From assembly GCA_029718625.1 (NCBI GenBank), contig CM056377.1, positions 95,968,998-96,032,997 on the forward strand: a stretch of DNA of 64,000 nucleotides, given 5' to 3'. The notes under the pieces were generated by a model that saw only the letters and a program-made list of their open reading frames with translations, was not told the origin of the DNA and did not search any database. This DNA is from Synaphobranchus kaupii (taxonomy: Eukaryota; Chordata; Actinopteri; Anguilliformes; Synaphobranchidae). The first letter of the stretch is position 1. Every line of letters begins with the position of its first letter. This document shows positions 12,201 to 27,200 of the stretch, one piece after another. Made by a program: the position numbers and the translations under genes.

Positions 12201-15200
12201 CTTTTAGTCAACATTTGTCCTTTTTGCAGACAAATAGTTTTTTTATGCAAAAACAGCAATGATATAATGACTATATAATTATGGAAGGAAGTGTTTGCAT
12301 TGGGGAAAAAGTAACATTTGTCAGTCAAAGTTAAGGTCAAATCTTGATTGAATCCAGGATGTGGAGTAGTCAAGTTGAAAGAATGTTACGTAGGGTCAGG
12401 TAATGGACTGGCGAAAGGGAAGAAGCGACACTGGAGAGGTTGGGTTGATGTAAAGGGCAAGGGGCTGCTTGTGCGAGTGAGCCATGTACACAGATCACCC
12501 GTGGCAACACAGATTTGGCAGAAAGTTCATTGGAATCTCGTTGACACAGCTCTGTCTCACCGTGTCCATTGTCGTCTTGTACTGGGACAGAAATGTTTGC
12601 ACGAGTCCTTCACTGAGGCTACCAGTGGAAGAAGCCCACCCAGCCTGAGCCGTGTTTGGACCCCTACGGTCAAAAGACCAATGCAAAGATCAGCCACTGA
12701 CGCAGATGTCTGTTGGCGCAGGTAAACAAGGTAAAATAACAGGCCTCAGCTGCCACCGTCCACAGTCCTGGGAGCCCTGGCCGACATTCCAGCCCGCTAA
12801 ATATAAAAGTGATGACATGAGTGAAAGATGTCCCACGCTGGTGTTAAGTGACATCCTGCAGTGCACAAGCCCCTCCCCCATCCCTTTTGAACTAATGAAG
12901 CTATAGGCATGGGTGTCCTCCGTGCACAGAGCCTGGCTCTCCTCACTGGGTGAGAACAAAGGCTCAAGGGACTTTATAAAAGGAAGACAAGGGACATGAG
13001 CAAATTTAATGTCCTAATGGTGCACACACTGTTTGGTAGATCATTAAAAAATGGAGCCTTGGTGGCCTTGTGTCAATGGTTTAACGTAAAACATCTCCCC
13101 TCCTTTCCTGATGAACAAAAAATGAAAGGTGTGTTTCAGGTGTATGATACAGGTTGCCCAGTGAATGGTGTCTGGGGCTTATGTCCCTTTTTAGTTTTTT
13201 TTTTGGCCCAGTGTTAAAATTATCTATGATCAATTCTTGTCTTGAAGCATGTTCCGGGTACATATCCTCTCAAGCAGTTTCTCTCAATTATTTATGCAGT
13301 TATTTGATCTTCTTCCCTTTCAGTGTTTTTCCTCCAGGAATTATACATTCTCTCCCTCTGTGAATTTTAATATTGAGGGCGTAACCAAAATCTCACAGGT
13401 TCCTGTAAGGGGACAGAAATGGAAATTTGACATTGCGATATCTTGTTATGTCAGCAAGGGCAAGAGGCTTATGCATGCTCATGGCTTGAAGTGTGAACAA
13501 AATCCTGTCAAATGTGTTTACCATCCTAAACCCTGAAAAACATAATACCGTGGGGAATATTGTTGTAAGTGACTGTGTTTTAACTCTTTGTCCAGTTGTC
13601 AGTTCATGCATTCTGCATGAATAACTTCAAAGTATGTCAGTTCTGTTTGCACCCTCCTTTTTCAGTTGTATGGAATGTTTTGAATGAAATTTCATAGTGC
13701 AATTGTTTTTTTTTCTCTTTGATTTCAGAACATTGAGTTGAAAGTGGAGGTGGAAAGCTTGAAGCAGGAACTACAGGAGAAACAGCAGTTTCTTGACAAG
13801 GCTCTGTAAGTCACTCATATCTATATGTGTCCATGTGTAATTCATGTTGAGATTTGTGCCTCTAGACATCAGGAGGGAGGAGATCTGCTTTAATATAAAC
13901 AGGTTTCACTTGCACTACAGCATTAATGACAGGTGAACGTAGGATAAAAGATGGAACCTTATCTTCTCACACTTTTTTAAAAGACCTCAGTATTTTAAGG
14001 TCTTTTGTGGCCCTGCTGCTGGGTAATGATGTGGTATGTCCCTAAATCCACATCCACAGACTAGTAATAATCCGTATATTGGCTCCTAGAAAATAGATCC
14101 TGAGATTGCTGGTGCTCACATTCCAAAGAGCAGCTGCAGGGAGACTCAGTGTCGGTGTTCATCCCAGTGTTTCAACTTGCCAAATACAAAAGGGCAGAGT
14201 TAATATCTTTACATGCCTATCTTGGATTAAATATCATCACCTCTCCAAGCAAACACTGAGCCCCAAATGGGGTCTGATGGCTGTGTGGAAGAGCACAGGG
14301 TGTTCACACAGTGTGTGTGTGGTATAAATGCTGACTGAGGGACTATGGAAGCCCCACCTCAGAAATACAGCTGCTCCTTTTTGATAGGACATGTTGATCC
14401 CCCTGCTTCTCAAGACTGTCTGGCCTCAGACTCGGTTGTGGGGAGTGAATTCAGCAAAGACTGAAGGAAATCAATTAATTTCCGAAAAGCCAGAATGGGG
14501 AACTACCCACTAATTTCGCAAGAGCCAGAATGGGGAACAACCCACTAATTTCCAAAGAGTATTGATTAAATCCGGGCAATCACTCATCACTCATATACCT
14601 TCTATATGTGACCTGCTGTATCAAAATCAGCCACACTGACCCCCAAACACATTTTGGGCTTTATATACTACCCGAGGGAGGAGAATGTAAGCTTTCTAAC
14701 GATACCAAAATTATCTCTCTAATCCAAATATCAAGCGAGTTAATAACTTACATTAGCTTGTCGCCGCGAAAGTAGCTGATGTTATTGTGTGACTGCTTAG
14801 CCTACAAGCTGGCTCCAAACTATATGCAAAGGACCAGTGCTAGCTTGTGATATGACTCTTGAAAGCTTCAAAGCTATATTTTCACAGTGCATTTCACATT
14901 AAAACACACATATCATGAAAGCCAAGATATTTTTCAAGTAAAATCAGATTAAACCCAATTAATTTGTCGCCTTGAAAGCAGCCGATGTGATTGTGTGACT
15001 GATGGTGAAAGCTGGCAAGACAAAACGACACAAAGCTACAGCGCTAGCTTGTCATGCTACGTTTAAAAGCTTCAAAACTATATTTTTAAACTGAATATGA
15101 CATTAACATACACAGATCATGAAAGCCAAGATGTCTTTCATGTAAAATGAGATAAAACTGAATAACTTACATTAGCTTGACGCCGTTAGGTGATGTTATT

Positions 15201-18200
15201 GTGTGACTACAAGCTGGCTCCAAACTATATGCAAAAGACCAGTGCTAGCTTGTGATAAGACTTTTGAAAGCTTCAAAGCTATATTTTCACAATGCATTTG
15301 ACATTAAAACATGCATATCATGAAAGCCAAGATATTTTTGAAGTAAAATCAGATTAAACCCAATTAATTTGTACCCTTGAAAGTAGCCGGTGTGACTGGT
15401 GATGGCAAGTGAAAGCTGGCTACACAAAACGTTGCGAAGCTACAGCGCTTGCTTGTCATGCTACGTTTAAAAGCTTCAAAACTATATTTTTAAACTGAAT
15501 ATGACATTAACATACACAGATCATGAAAGCCAAGACGTCTTTCTGTCATGGTTTTTGACGAGTCCTTCCCTCGTGGTCGTTTTCCTTGGTAGCCACACGA
15601 GGGCGCTGCCCTTTTAGTGGATGAATGCTCCGCCCCATCTTGATTGCGGAGCTTCTGTCAGCATCCACACCTGTGCATGGTTACCTGGGAGTTATTTAAG
15701 CCCACGTTTCCTTCGTTCTGGGCTTCTATATTATTTTGCGTTATTTGCACTGTTTGGTGTTTGGTATTATTTTGCCTTTTGATTGCTTAGCCAGTATGAT
15801 TAGGTCTAGGCTCTGTAGGAGACCTTTTGCTCCAATGTGTTTTATTGGAGTAATGCGGGACTTTGTGTATGTAGCTATTAGGACTCTTTGTCCGTGGCTC
15901 TTTTCTGTCTCCGCTTCCTGGTCTTCCCTTTCTTTCTTTGCCTAGACCTGTTGCCTTTTCTGTCTCTTCCTCCTCTCTCTGTCTGCTTTCTTCCTTGAAA
16001 GCGAGAGGAGTCTTTGTTTGTTTGTGGGGATATTTATATAGTCATTTCTTACTAAGAGACAGGGCGTTTTATCATACTGAGAGGCAGGGCTTTATCTATA
16101 CTGAGAGGCAGGGCGTGTATTTTCTACTAGGCTTGCGTTAGTCATGAGCTGGTAAATGTCCGGAACAGCTGTTCTGTTCGTCCTTCGGTACATGTCTTCC
16201 TATAGGGAGACTGGACGATTTTGTTCCGACAGTAGTTCTGTTCGTCCTTCTTTACCTGTCTCCGTACATGGAGACGGGGCGATTTTGTTTGGAACTGTAG
16301 TTCTGTTCGTCCTTCGGGTACGTCTCTTCTCACAGGGACACTGGGAGTTTTTGTTGACATGTTTGCGTGTGACTGCGAGCCTATGAAAGTAGCCATGGGA
16401 CGTTAGATCTCTATTCCTTTCGCCTTCTCGTTATCTTTCCCCTTATTGAGTTAGGGCCATTATTTTTTGCATGTCTTGCCTTTGGCACACTGCCGGTAGA
16501 GGTTGTCATGGAGACTGCTTCCCTTTAATTCCTGCAGCAAGCAGTACACTCCGTTTTAGAGTTAGGGAGTTTTTTCGCTTGTTGCGTTCTCCCTTTTGAT
16601 TAGCTCTAATTTATGTTCCTTTGTTTGTTACCTACGAGGCAGCTCCTCTCATTTCACGTTAGCATCTCGTTTGTTCACTGTTTTGTATACGTTTGAGTAT
16701 TCAGTGTTTTTTAGCTCGTTGTGTTTTCCGAGCTCGAATTGTTTTTGCTTTCGTGTGACGTCGCCCGGTTATACGGGTCGTTTTTAGTTACGCCCCTTTT
16801 TTTCCTAGTTCCCTTACTATTTCCCTCCAGTCAAGAGCAGGAACTAGGTTATTTGTGTTGTCCTTATATTTCCCTATATACGGGGTCTCTCCATCTCAGT
16901 GGCTTGTATTAACCTTAATGAATCCCCTTGCTGCGTTTGGTCCCTCGAACCTCACACGTCACGCCCCCATTACACTTTAGTGTAAAATGAGATAAAACCA
17001 AATAACTTATGTTAGCTTGTCGCCGCGAACGTAGCTGATGTTATTGTGTGACTGCTTAGCCTACAAGCTGGCTCCAAACTATATGCAAAGGCTAGCTTGT
17101 GATATGACTCTTGAAAGCTTTATTTTCATATTATATATCATGAAAGCTAAGACCTTTTTCAAATAAAATCAGGTGAAACCCAATAGGCTACATTAACTTG
17201 TCGCTTTGAAAGCAGCCGATTGTGTGACTGGTGGGGGCAGGTGAAAGCTGGCTACACTAAACGACGCAAAGCTACAGCGCTAATTTGTCATGCTATGTTT
17301 AAAAGCTTAAAAACTATATTTTTAACCTGAATATGACATTAACATACACAGATCATGAAAGCCAAGACATTTTTTGTGTAAATTGAGACAAAAACCGAGT
17401 AACTTACATTAGCTTGTCGCCGCGAAAGTAGCTGATGTTATTGTGTGACTGCTTAGCCTACAAGCTGGCTCCAAACTATATGCAAAGGACCAGTGCTAGC
17501 TTGTGATATGACTCTTGAAAGCTTCAAAGCTATATTTTCACAATGCATTTGACATTAAAACACACATATCATGAAAGCCAAGATATTTTTCAAGTAAGAT
17601 CAGATTAAACCCAATTCATTTGTCGCCTTGAAAGCAGCCGATGTGATTGTGTGACTGATGGTGAAAGCTGGAAAGACAAAGTGATGCGAAACTACGGGGC
17701 TAGCTTGTCATGCTACGTTTAAAAGCTTCAAAACTATATTTTTTAACTGAATATGCCATTACCATACACAGATCATGAAAGCCAAGACATCTTTCGTGTA
17801 AAATGAGATGAAACCGAATAACTTACATTAGCTTGTTGCCGCGAAAGTAGCTGATGTTATTGTGTGACTGTTTAGCCTACAAGCTGGCTCCAAACTAGCC
17901 TATATGCAAAGGACCAGTGCTAGCTTGTGATATGACTCTTGAAAGCTTCAAAGCTATATTTTCATATTATATATCATGAAAGCTAAGACCTTTTTCAAGT
18001 AAAATCAGGTGAAACCCAATAGGCTACATTAGCTTGTTGCTTTGAAAGCAGCCGATGTGATTGTGTGACTGGTGGGGGCAGGTGAAAGCTGGCTACACCA
18101 AACGACGCAAAGCTACGGCGCTAATTTGTCATGCTACGTTTAAAAGCTTAAAAACTATATTTTAAAACTGAGTATGACATTAACACACACAGATCATGAA

Positions 18201-21200
18201 AGCCAAGACATTTTTCGAGTAAAATCAAATGAAACCCAATGCATTAGTTTGTAGCCGTGAAGGCAGGATAGCCTACAAGCAAAAGCTCCAGTGCTTGTCC
18301 TCTTATGTTTAAAAGCTTCAAAACTATATTTTTACTCTGAATATTGCATTAAGACATGCAGATTATGAATGCCAAGAAATTGTTCTACTAAAATAAGATG
18401 AAACCCAAAAACAGCCAAAAATTTATATTTTTGACATAAACATTGATTTGCATGAAAACGGCCATAGCGACTTCCGACTGATTATGATAGAACACGTCAC
18501 ATATACTGTAAATGAGTAAATTGTTCATAGCCCCATTTAGTATATGTTTTGCTCCTTATTGGAACCGGAAAACCACCTCAAACTGCTATATTTAAATCTG
18601 TGTACCACGGTGATTCCTTATATCAAAAAGGTCAATGGATTACTTTTGGGACAGTTTAAAAATACCAGCTTCCTTTTTGATGTCAGTGACCTCATGATGT
18701 TGTATGTGTCACGGGCAGACAGGTGACTGGTTTTATATTTGGGTTGGGTACTGTTTAGCTAGCCTCACTCACACTCTGTTTACTGGTCTGCTTCGAGTCC
18801 ATTGAGCCCCAGTGCTCCAGTGCTGCAGTACTGCGTGAGTTAGCTGGAGGTGTGAGCAGCAGCACAGAGATGAGTCTACTCCCAGTGTCCAATGCTCCAG
18901 TGTCTCTCATCATCCGAAGACATGTCCCCCATCAGCCTGAGTCAGGCCATTTTAAAGGGCTCCATGCCTCTGTCTCCATGCCTCAAGTCGGGGCGTCAAG
19001 GGTCCATCTAAGCTCGGCTTTCTCTGATTCCAAAATAAACAAGACATCTGAGCCCCAGTCATGGTCAAAACATGGGCCGATCGACCGCCGTGTACAGACG
19101 TGGGGGCCCGGGGCAGGTGGACAGAGATTTGGAATCTCCAGGGCCCAGTCTGAACGATTATTGGACGCTGTTGAGTGAACTCACTGACAGACGTGCATAC
19201 ACTGAAAAGGTTATAGCAACAAAGGACGGAGGCCCATTACATTATCCCACAGGAAATGAGAAGCATGTCCTATTGGCTATTCCCCTGGTAGCCTTATTCC
19301 TGTCTCCATACAAATAGTGGATAACTTATTTCAGCCTTTCCCCATTACAGTGAACAAAAATGTAAGAAAGAGAAGCCTGGCACCTTGGCTATAATGTGTG
19401 AACATCGATACACATTCTGCTTGTGTTTATTTGTCTGATAAAATTCAGTATAGGTCACTGCTTGGCGGGTGCAGTCATAGAGGTGGCGCCAGTAGGATAT
19501 CCTATCATCTTCACTCTTACAGCTATGACCTCGGCAGGTTTATGCTTCCCCTTAGTCCTGACCCCTGGATGTCCTGAGCCAGTGCTGAACAGCCCTCACC
19601 AATCACCTCTGGATAAACAGAACAGTGCAAAAAATACTGAAAACAGAGAAGCCATTTGGTGTATAAGTGACTTGCCTTGCATAAATTATGTAACTAATTG
19701 GTTGAAGGAGGCTCTGTATTTGTAACAGAGAGTAGTTAATATTTGTGGAATACGCAGTTGCTGAACAGATGCCCTTATCCTAGGCTTTTGTAACATAATT
19801 CATTCACATCCATCCAAGTCCATTAGTTTTCAGTGTTCGTGTTGAAATCATTCCAATTGCTTGTGTGTGACTGTGAATTCAATTCAGCCCAAAGCCTTCA
19901 AGCCCAAGGTACAGGGCTATACCGTGTTTAAATTTTTTTTACTTGTTTTTGTTTCTACACACAATGGGTATATTGTTCACATGTGTGTTGTAAGACCTCC
20001 CCTGAATCTCACTACCCCTTCTGTGCATTGATAGGACCACAGCAGACAGCCTGCCCAATCACAATGGGGCGGAACTACAGCGACAAAGCGAGGCGAGGCA
20101 GCAGGAGATCGACCACATGCAGGAGCTCCTGGAGACCAAGATCCAGCTCCTGCAGGAGGTAGATATAGTGTAGCAGAATTCTGAGCACACCACCATGTAC
20201 CCTTTGCTCACCCAAGTTTACTTAGTGAGCACTGATGCTTACACACTCCTTAGTTATGCTGCGGCTACTGACACAGTCTTCAGTAAAAGGAAATGGACAT
20301 GAGTTACTGTACTCCCTACTTGAGGATGCACTGGGGACACTGACCTTCACACACCAAATTTACATTAGAAACTCTGACATGAAGCCAGTGTTCACTTATT
20401 GTATTTGCACTGGACAATGACATTAAAAAGCCTCACTCTATGAGGTACTGTGAATATGGACATACTAACACACTTCTCTAAATTAATTTGCACTCTGAAT
20501 ACTGACTTTAGTACACTCTGCATCAGCCAACACCATCTTCACTCTCCTCTCAGTCCATATTGCCCCAGAGATTACACGCATTATTTAACTTAGAAGATGT
20601 CAATGGTGTGCGGCGACCTCATTATGTTACCTAAGAGGTCACGTTATGATAAACTCGCGCCAGTGGCAGCACTCTACACAACCTCCCAGTGTATATTGAC
20701 GTAGAAGCACTCTGACCCCTGTTTCCCTGCGTCACCAGGAAGCAAAGCTAGCCCGGGCTGAGGCGGAGAGGATGGCCTGCCTGGCGGACTCACAGTCCCA
20801 GCGTTGTGCGACTCTGGAGAAGAGGATCAAAGAGACCGCTGAGACGGAACCCTGTGGACCACTCCACCAGAAGGCTCTGGCTGACAAGGACAGGTAAGGC
20901 CAGCTCAGACCTGCCACAGCGTGTGTGCAGGAGAAATGTGTGCCTCCACAAGCTCCTCAGACCCTGTAGTCCAGAGCAAAGGCCACTAGCATTCACTCAG
21001 TCCCAGAGTTCCACTAGCATTCACTCAGTCCCAGAGTTCCAGAAGCGTATTTCACACGGTGCATGCGGAGCTCAGTGCCAACTGAACGATGTCTGAATGT
21101 GGGGTGATGGTATGACAACACTGGATCTTGACATCAATCAATCAGAGTCTCCTCTCAATTCTTCTTACTCACTATAATGTCACACAGGGGTCTCTTCTCA

Positions 21201-24200
21201 GATTGAAACCAATGTAGGACTGAATTATGATTGGCCAATCACCTCCTCCATAATTTGTCTCACATCAGAACTGATTAAGGTCTATGAAATATCCCCCTGC
21301 ATGAAAATGTGTTTAATTTCACAGCAGGTCAAATGTTTTTAGTATGCCTCACCAATAATAGGTTTAGGCAGTAATAGGTATGGCCATAAACCCATTTTAA
21401 GCATGCATTCCTTTGTTCTGCAGAGTTATTGAGGAGCTGACCCAGGCTCTGCACTCCAAAGAGGCCCTCATCACCACACTGACGGGCGAGAAGGCTCACC
21501 TCCATGAGAGAGAGGGCGAGCTAAAGGACCAGCTGCAGGACCTATCGGCCTCTCTCCAGCAGAAAGAGAGGGATTCTGAGGTAATTAGAAGTAACTTTTA
21601 ATGTGTCACTCAAGTCCTTGTTCATCTGAGAGCGTCCTTGTCTGAGAGCAATATCTCTCCAAGAGACCTTACACATCCCATTCACTGCCCTCACAACACA
21701 AGCGCAAGCCTCAGGCACAATGCTCCCCCACTGTGGCTTAGTCCATTGTGTTTCTCCCTGCTCAACGTGTTTCACATTCCAAGAGAGGAATTTCCCGATA
21801 TCCACAGTGTTTCATTTCCTCCAGAGACTGATGAAATGTATTACTGGGGATTTATTGAAAACTCAATCAATGTCTATGATTTGTTCAGAAATGTATATAC
21901 TAGTATATGCAGTATAACTCAGAAGAGTGAATGTTAAGCGCTTAGCAAGAGGATGCCCACCTCAGCCCCCTGACCTGAATTCTCATGTGTCCACGCAACC
22001 GAACCACTGAGTGACAGCTCTGTGCGAGTTAAGAGGCTCTCACAGTGTGTGTGTGTATGTGTGTGAGTGACCTGCTGTAATTGCAGCTGAAGCGCAGGGC
22101 ATACATGGAGTGGCCCAGGCACTCCTGTCTTGGTGACAGTGGACCTAGATACTTTGGGAGATTCATATTTCTATATTTATTTTAAGCACGTATATCTAGG
22201 TCAGTAGGACCATGGTTTATGCAAGCCCACCTATTTTATTTTCCTCAGAATTGCTATGCACAGAACAATGATAATGTATTATTTTTTGCTTTACTTGGTT
22301 GTGTGAAACAGTAGCTAAAACATATCAGACGGATGTATTAAATGTAACGTTTTTCAAGTAATTATACTTATTGTAGTAACAGTTGGTGCGTATTCCAACA
22401 TGCTTGCATTATATGGATTGCTTGTTGAGCTAAGGTATATGAAAGATATGTATATGTGAGTGAGCAGGGCATCGGGTCTCCTGTAACATGGCGCTCTCTC
22501 TTTTTCCTGCAGTTCTTCCAGGATGAGCTGGCCCGGGAGAAGCTGCGTATTCAGCAGGAGACGCAGGTACGTGGCACAGTTTTTGTTTTTTTTTGTTGCT
22601 TTGGCCCTGCCCTCACTGACGGTCAGAGCACGCCCTCTCCTGGAGCTTCTCAAACGGCACACCAGGGAGGCAGAGCCTCACAACGCTCCGCTGTCTCTCA
22701 TTCAGGATCACATTTTTAATCCCTGTACTGCAACTGAAATGAGTTGGATGCAGATGACTCCCAACAAACCTGGCAAAAAATATAAAATGGCTGTGAACTT
22801 TTTCTCACCTCTCACTCTCAGCTCTCCTCTCTCTGCACCCCCGTCCGTAACCCAAACAAACTCCCAGTGGTCCTCTGACTGCTCGACCCCACGCACGTAT
22901 CAAGCCTGCTTCATGTCTCCAAAATGTATGTCCACATCCAATTTGTGTGATTGATTGTCCTGGATAGTGTGGATATTATGAAATCAATCTAAAGCTTGTG
23001 CAAGGACATTTTCTTTGAATAGACTACCTTTCAGAGATGTCAACTTACAACATAATTCATACGTTTACAGTATGTCTTGATTGCATTGCAATTTGTAATT
23101 GACATCTAGCGCTGCGTGCTGAAACGATTCCCTTCTCAGTTTGCGATCAAGAATACATATTTTAGAGAGACCTCTTGTGCTTGTCAGTCATCACTTGTCA
23201 GTCATCTCCTGATCACTCATGCCGTATTCCACTGCCATACTTGTTCTTCAGGTTTAGCTTTTGTCATTAACAGTGGGTTGTTATGAGATTCTGCAGCTTA
23301 TTTTCTTCAGAAACATCCGTGTGTGTCTTCTTCAGCCTTTTTGTGTGTTAATCATCCTTTTTAAACATGCAAATGTGACGAGCAGGAACACGTAGCTCAG
23401 ATTCTGCCTTTTGCCTTTCGGCTACCTTCTGACAACCCCTCTGAAAATTGTGCCTTAAAACATACAAAGCTGTAACATAAAACACTTGATTGCAAGCCAA
23501 CTAATTACATTTTTCATGATGAGAACAAATTCAATTTCATAAAACATGAATAAGGATATATATAAGAAGATGTGACCAAATGTCACAGCCTTGTTCGCTT
23601 GATGCTTATTATAATTAGCTAGGAAATGTATTTGATTCATGTAGTTTTTTCTTCATTTATCACCATGACCTAAGGATTCACGGCACAATAGTCAATGTTT
23701 TTCTCATTGATATTAGTAGTGGGCACTGAATGTGCTAATTCTTGTAGTTTTGTTTTTCTTTTCCAATTCTTTAACTAGCGTTTACCAATTTTTTTAATTC
23801 CATAAAATCAATCAGTTGATCTATATCTTGTGTCACCCATAGCTACCCACTTAGATGTCACTTGTTATTTTCTAGTTACAATGCATCACATATATAAAAC
23901 GAAATATATTTCTCTATGTCTCTAGAGAGAGCTACACATAGCATGGAAACGAGGCCCGATGTGACAACCACTGGTTCTATGAAGTATAAACCACTGAGAC
24001 TTTGTATACCTGTACTTTCTAACACATTGGTTCTAAAAAGTGCATGATACACCCTTCAGTGTTTGCACCCTAGGATAATTTTCAAATAGGAACAGATTGA
24101 GTCACTAGTCTACTGTAATGACACTTACAGTGTACAGATAGAAAGACATGGACAAGGGAGACATGTAAGAAAAGAGCATCTGATGTCAGTGTCTGCTAAA

Positions 24201-27200
24201 TACTCATTACTCCCTATGGTCGAACGTTTTTAAAAATAGGACCCACTCGATAATAACAAATTGGTTTTCTGTCACATTGACTGGGTAATGTGAGTTTGAT
24301 TCTGTGTGATACTTGAGATGTTATGAACTCCCCAGTGTGATATTGTGATACATGCAAGAGTTTAAGGAGGGCATGGAAGTTCTGAAACTTGAACTCTCGC
24401 TGTAATTTTAAATTTTTATTTTTTGGTTTTGGTTAGGGTTAGGGTGTGAATTGACATGGTTAAACACAGAAGGTTTGTTTATAATTAATATAAATACTGT
24501 ATTATGGTGCACCCAATCAATTGTTTCTTATTTATTGATTCTTATGCTTACAAATCCACCAGTTCTTTGGAGAAATTAACAGTTCTGCGATCACAGTGTA
24601 ATATTTGGTAAATATCACTGATTAGAATAAATTGATTTTTATTTATCATTTACATTATTGTTTAAAGCTGAGCTAGCTGTCTCCTTCTTGTGACTGACTT
24701 TGGTGACAGATTCCGGCTATACACAGTAGAAAGAGGTTTTATAAATCATACATAGCACTGAAAAAGCAATGAAATCTCAACATTCTTAATCAACATAAGC
24801 AAATAGTCCTATAGCATATGAAGTGATTTATGTATTAAACAAGATTTATGCATGAACGCAGGCCTAGGGCTAGCCTTGAGGGACAATGTTTGCTTTCAGT
24901 ATAGTGACATTTTGCAAAATGCATGTTTGTATAGGTATCTAAAATGATTGGGTTTTATATTAATCCTTTAAGGGTCACATTCACCGATGAATAAATGAAG
25001 GCTTTGGCTATGAGGTTTGTACAGTATGGAAGCTAGCAGGGGTTTCTGAGTTTGAGAGAACATCCCGCGTTACTACGGCGCTCTGTTTTACCATTGAACA
25101 GCCAGCCGCACTGTGCAAATTCATGACCATCTGTACCAGAGTGTGATTAACACCGACAGCGATTGTGGGAAAAAAACAAAGAGGCCTCGGTTAAAAAATG
25201 GGAGTTGGGGGAGTGTCTCTTAAGGTGGACTTGGGTTTTTTTCCTTTTGTTTCTCTTTTTTTCATTACTGGCCTTTGGGTGTTTGCTCTGGGACAGACGT
25301 GTCCCTTCTATTCACTTGCGTGGCTTTGTATTCACAGTAATTAGCCACTGCTGCACCAAGCCTTTGTGAAAAGGGGCTTTACTTACATCTCTGGGCACAC
25401 CATGTGACTTTCAGTGATAGACATCCTCCCCCTCCACTCACTCATTGGTCTGTATGGTTGAATGCCTGAGAACTGCTGGGACATACCAGCCACTGGAGAA
25501 GTCTCTCACTGTTAATCACTGAACATGCATGGTAGGATTAACTAACATGCATTTCAAAATATTAATTATTTACATGAGTATATCAGTCACCTCGTCAGTT
25601 CGGACCACTGAGCCTCTGTGAAATTGTCCAATTTCAGCTGTTAAACAAAAACGTTTTCAGCATAATGTGTATATCGTTGTGTTGCAGGCAGAAGGACATT
25701 GGCACACAGTGCTGTGTCGTGACATTCCTTTTTCTCACGTGTCTCAGGGAGTTAGTTGCTACTCTGTGCAGTGTGTTACTTCAGCTAAAACTGTTTTCAA
25801 AGAAGACGGTAGCACTGCTGTTGAGATATGTTTTCTTATGTTACTATACGGTGTGTTGCATGGTGTATGACTTTAATTATATTAATTGAACTCTATGAAC
25901 TCAATTATACAATAGCTGCAGTTATGAAGGTTATGAGCTCATTCTGCTCCACTCACCTCAAGGATTTAATTTTATTATATTCACTTGACTTGCAACAATA
26001 CAACGATTTATTATTTTAAGTGACTAATTTGCATTTTTTCGGTGTCTCAATGTTTGTGATTTGAGCCAAAAATGGCAAGGTTACATTAATTTATGGAAAC
26101 GCTACAACACACACCACAGTCCGGTATTTAAGAAAGGGAGCACGAACAATGTCACCACTGCTGGCTTGATAAGCAATTACAGGACTCCATTGTGATTTCT
26201 AAGGGTTCAGTGTATTTTTTATTTGAAGTTATGTATTTATTACAGCCTTCAAATGCATTGCCCTTACAAATTAGTTATTTGTTATTATGTAACGTAGATG
26301 TAAAGTTTCAATAACCTTCTCAGAGAACTGACAGAATAAACACACCCCTTTTCTGGTAATGGTACATTCCGCAGTTGCGACGCTCAAGCTGCAGCCTTGC
26401 CACATCATTGCTGTCTGCTCAGTGGATTTGACTGTTCGTGTGGTTGTTTGTCAGTCTCTTTCTTTATGGCTGTTGGTAAAATGAAATCGTTGAGACCCGG
26501 CTCTTGATATGAGGTTATATTTTCAGTAATTGAACGTTTAAGATGGCGTGGAATTTGGTGATGTTTTAGAGTCGTATTAAAGGATTATCTGTGATGATAT
26601 TGCAAACCTCAGCAGCCGATCTCACATGACAGCGGCTGGGATGATGAAGACGGCGACGCAAATTTCGCCTATTGGGAAATACGAGATAAATCGCGGCGAG
26701 TGAAGGAACTTCTGCTATTTTTATTTATCTAGAAAATCTAGATCATACGACTGACTGAATTTAGACACTATATTCCTGGATCAAGATTTAAATTGCAGAA
26801 TGGAAACGCAAATCAGCATAGCCACATGCGGACTGTGCGTAGACAAGGACCCAATCATCACCCCGGCAAACATTTTGCTTCCTGTATGAAAGAAGAGTTG
26901 TGCTCCGTTTAATATTGTTTACATAGGCTACTTGTTTTGCACATGTATAGCTTTTTAGTCCCACATGTACGTTAGCTCCTGCTACTCCGGAGCTTGCTGT
27001 TTGTTAGCCTGACCCCATCCTCAAGAGACAGTGATGAGATTTATTTTTCCTACGGACATATCGCAACGGACCGACTGACTCAAACTTTTACTGCGCATTA
27101 TAATTTGCGGCTTATATAGCAACTGTGTTGTTTTTGTATTTATTTTACAATTGGTCAGTAAACCGTGCTTGCTGGTCTTCTTGCACTGAAAAAATAGAAA

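Noticed and set aside
12348..12725. 125-codon open frame in intron 1
   Set aside because: No recognisable domain and no convincing acceptor. Exon 1 and exon 2 already join in phase with conserved protein.
24431..24446. TTAGGG-like interstitial telomere repeat
   Set aside because: Only about two units; chance occurrence.
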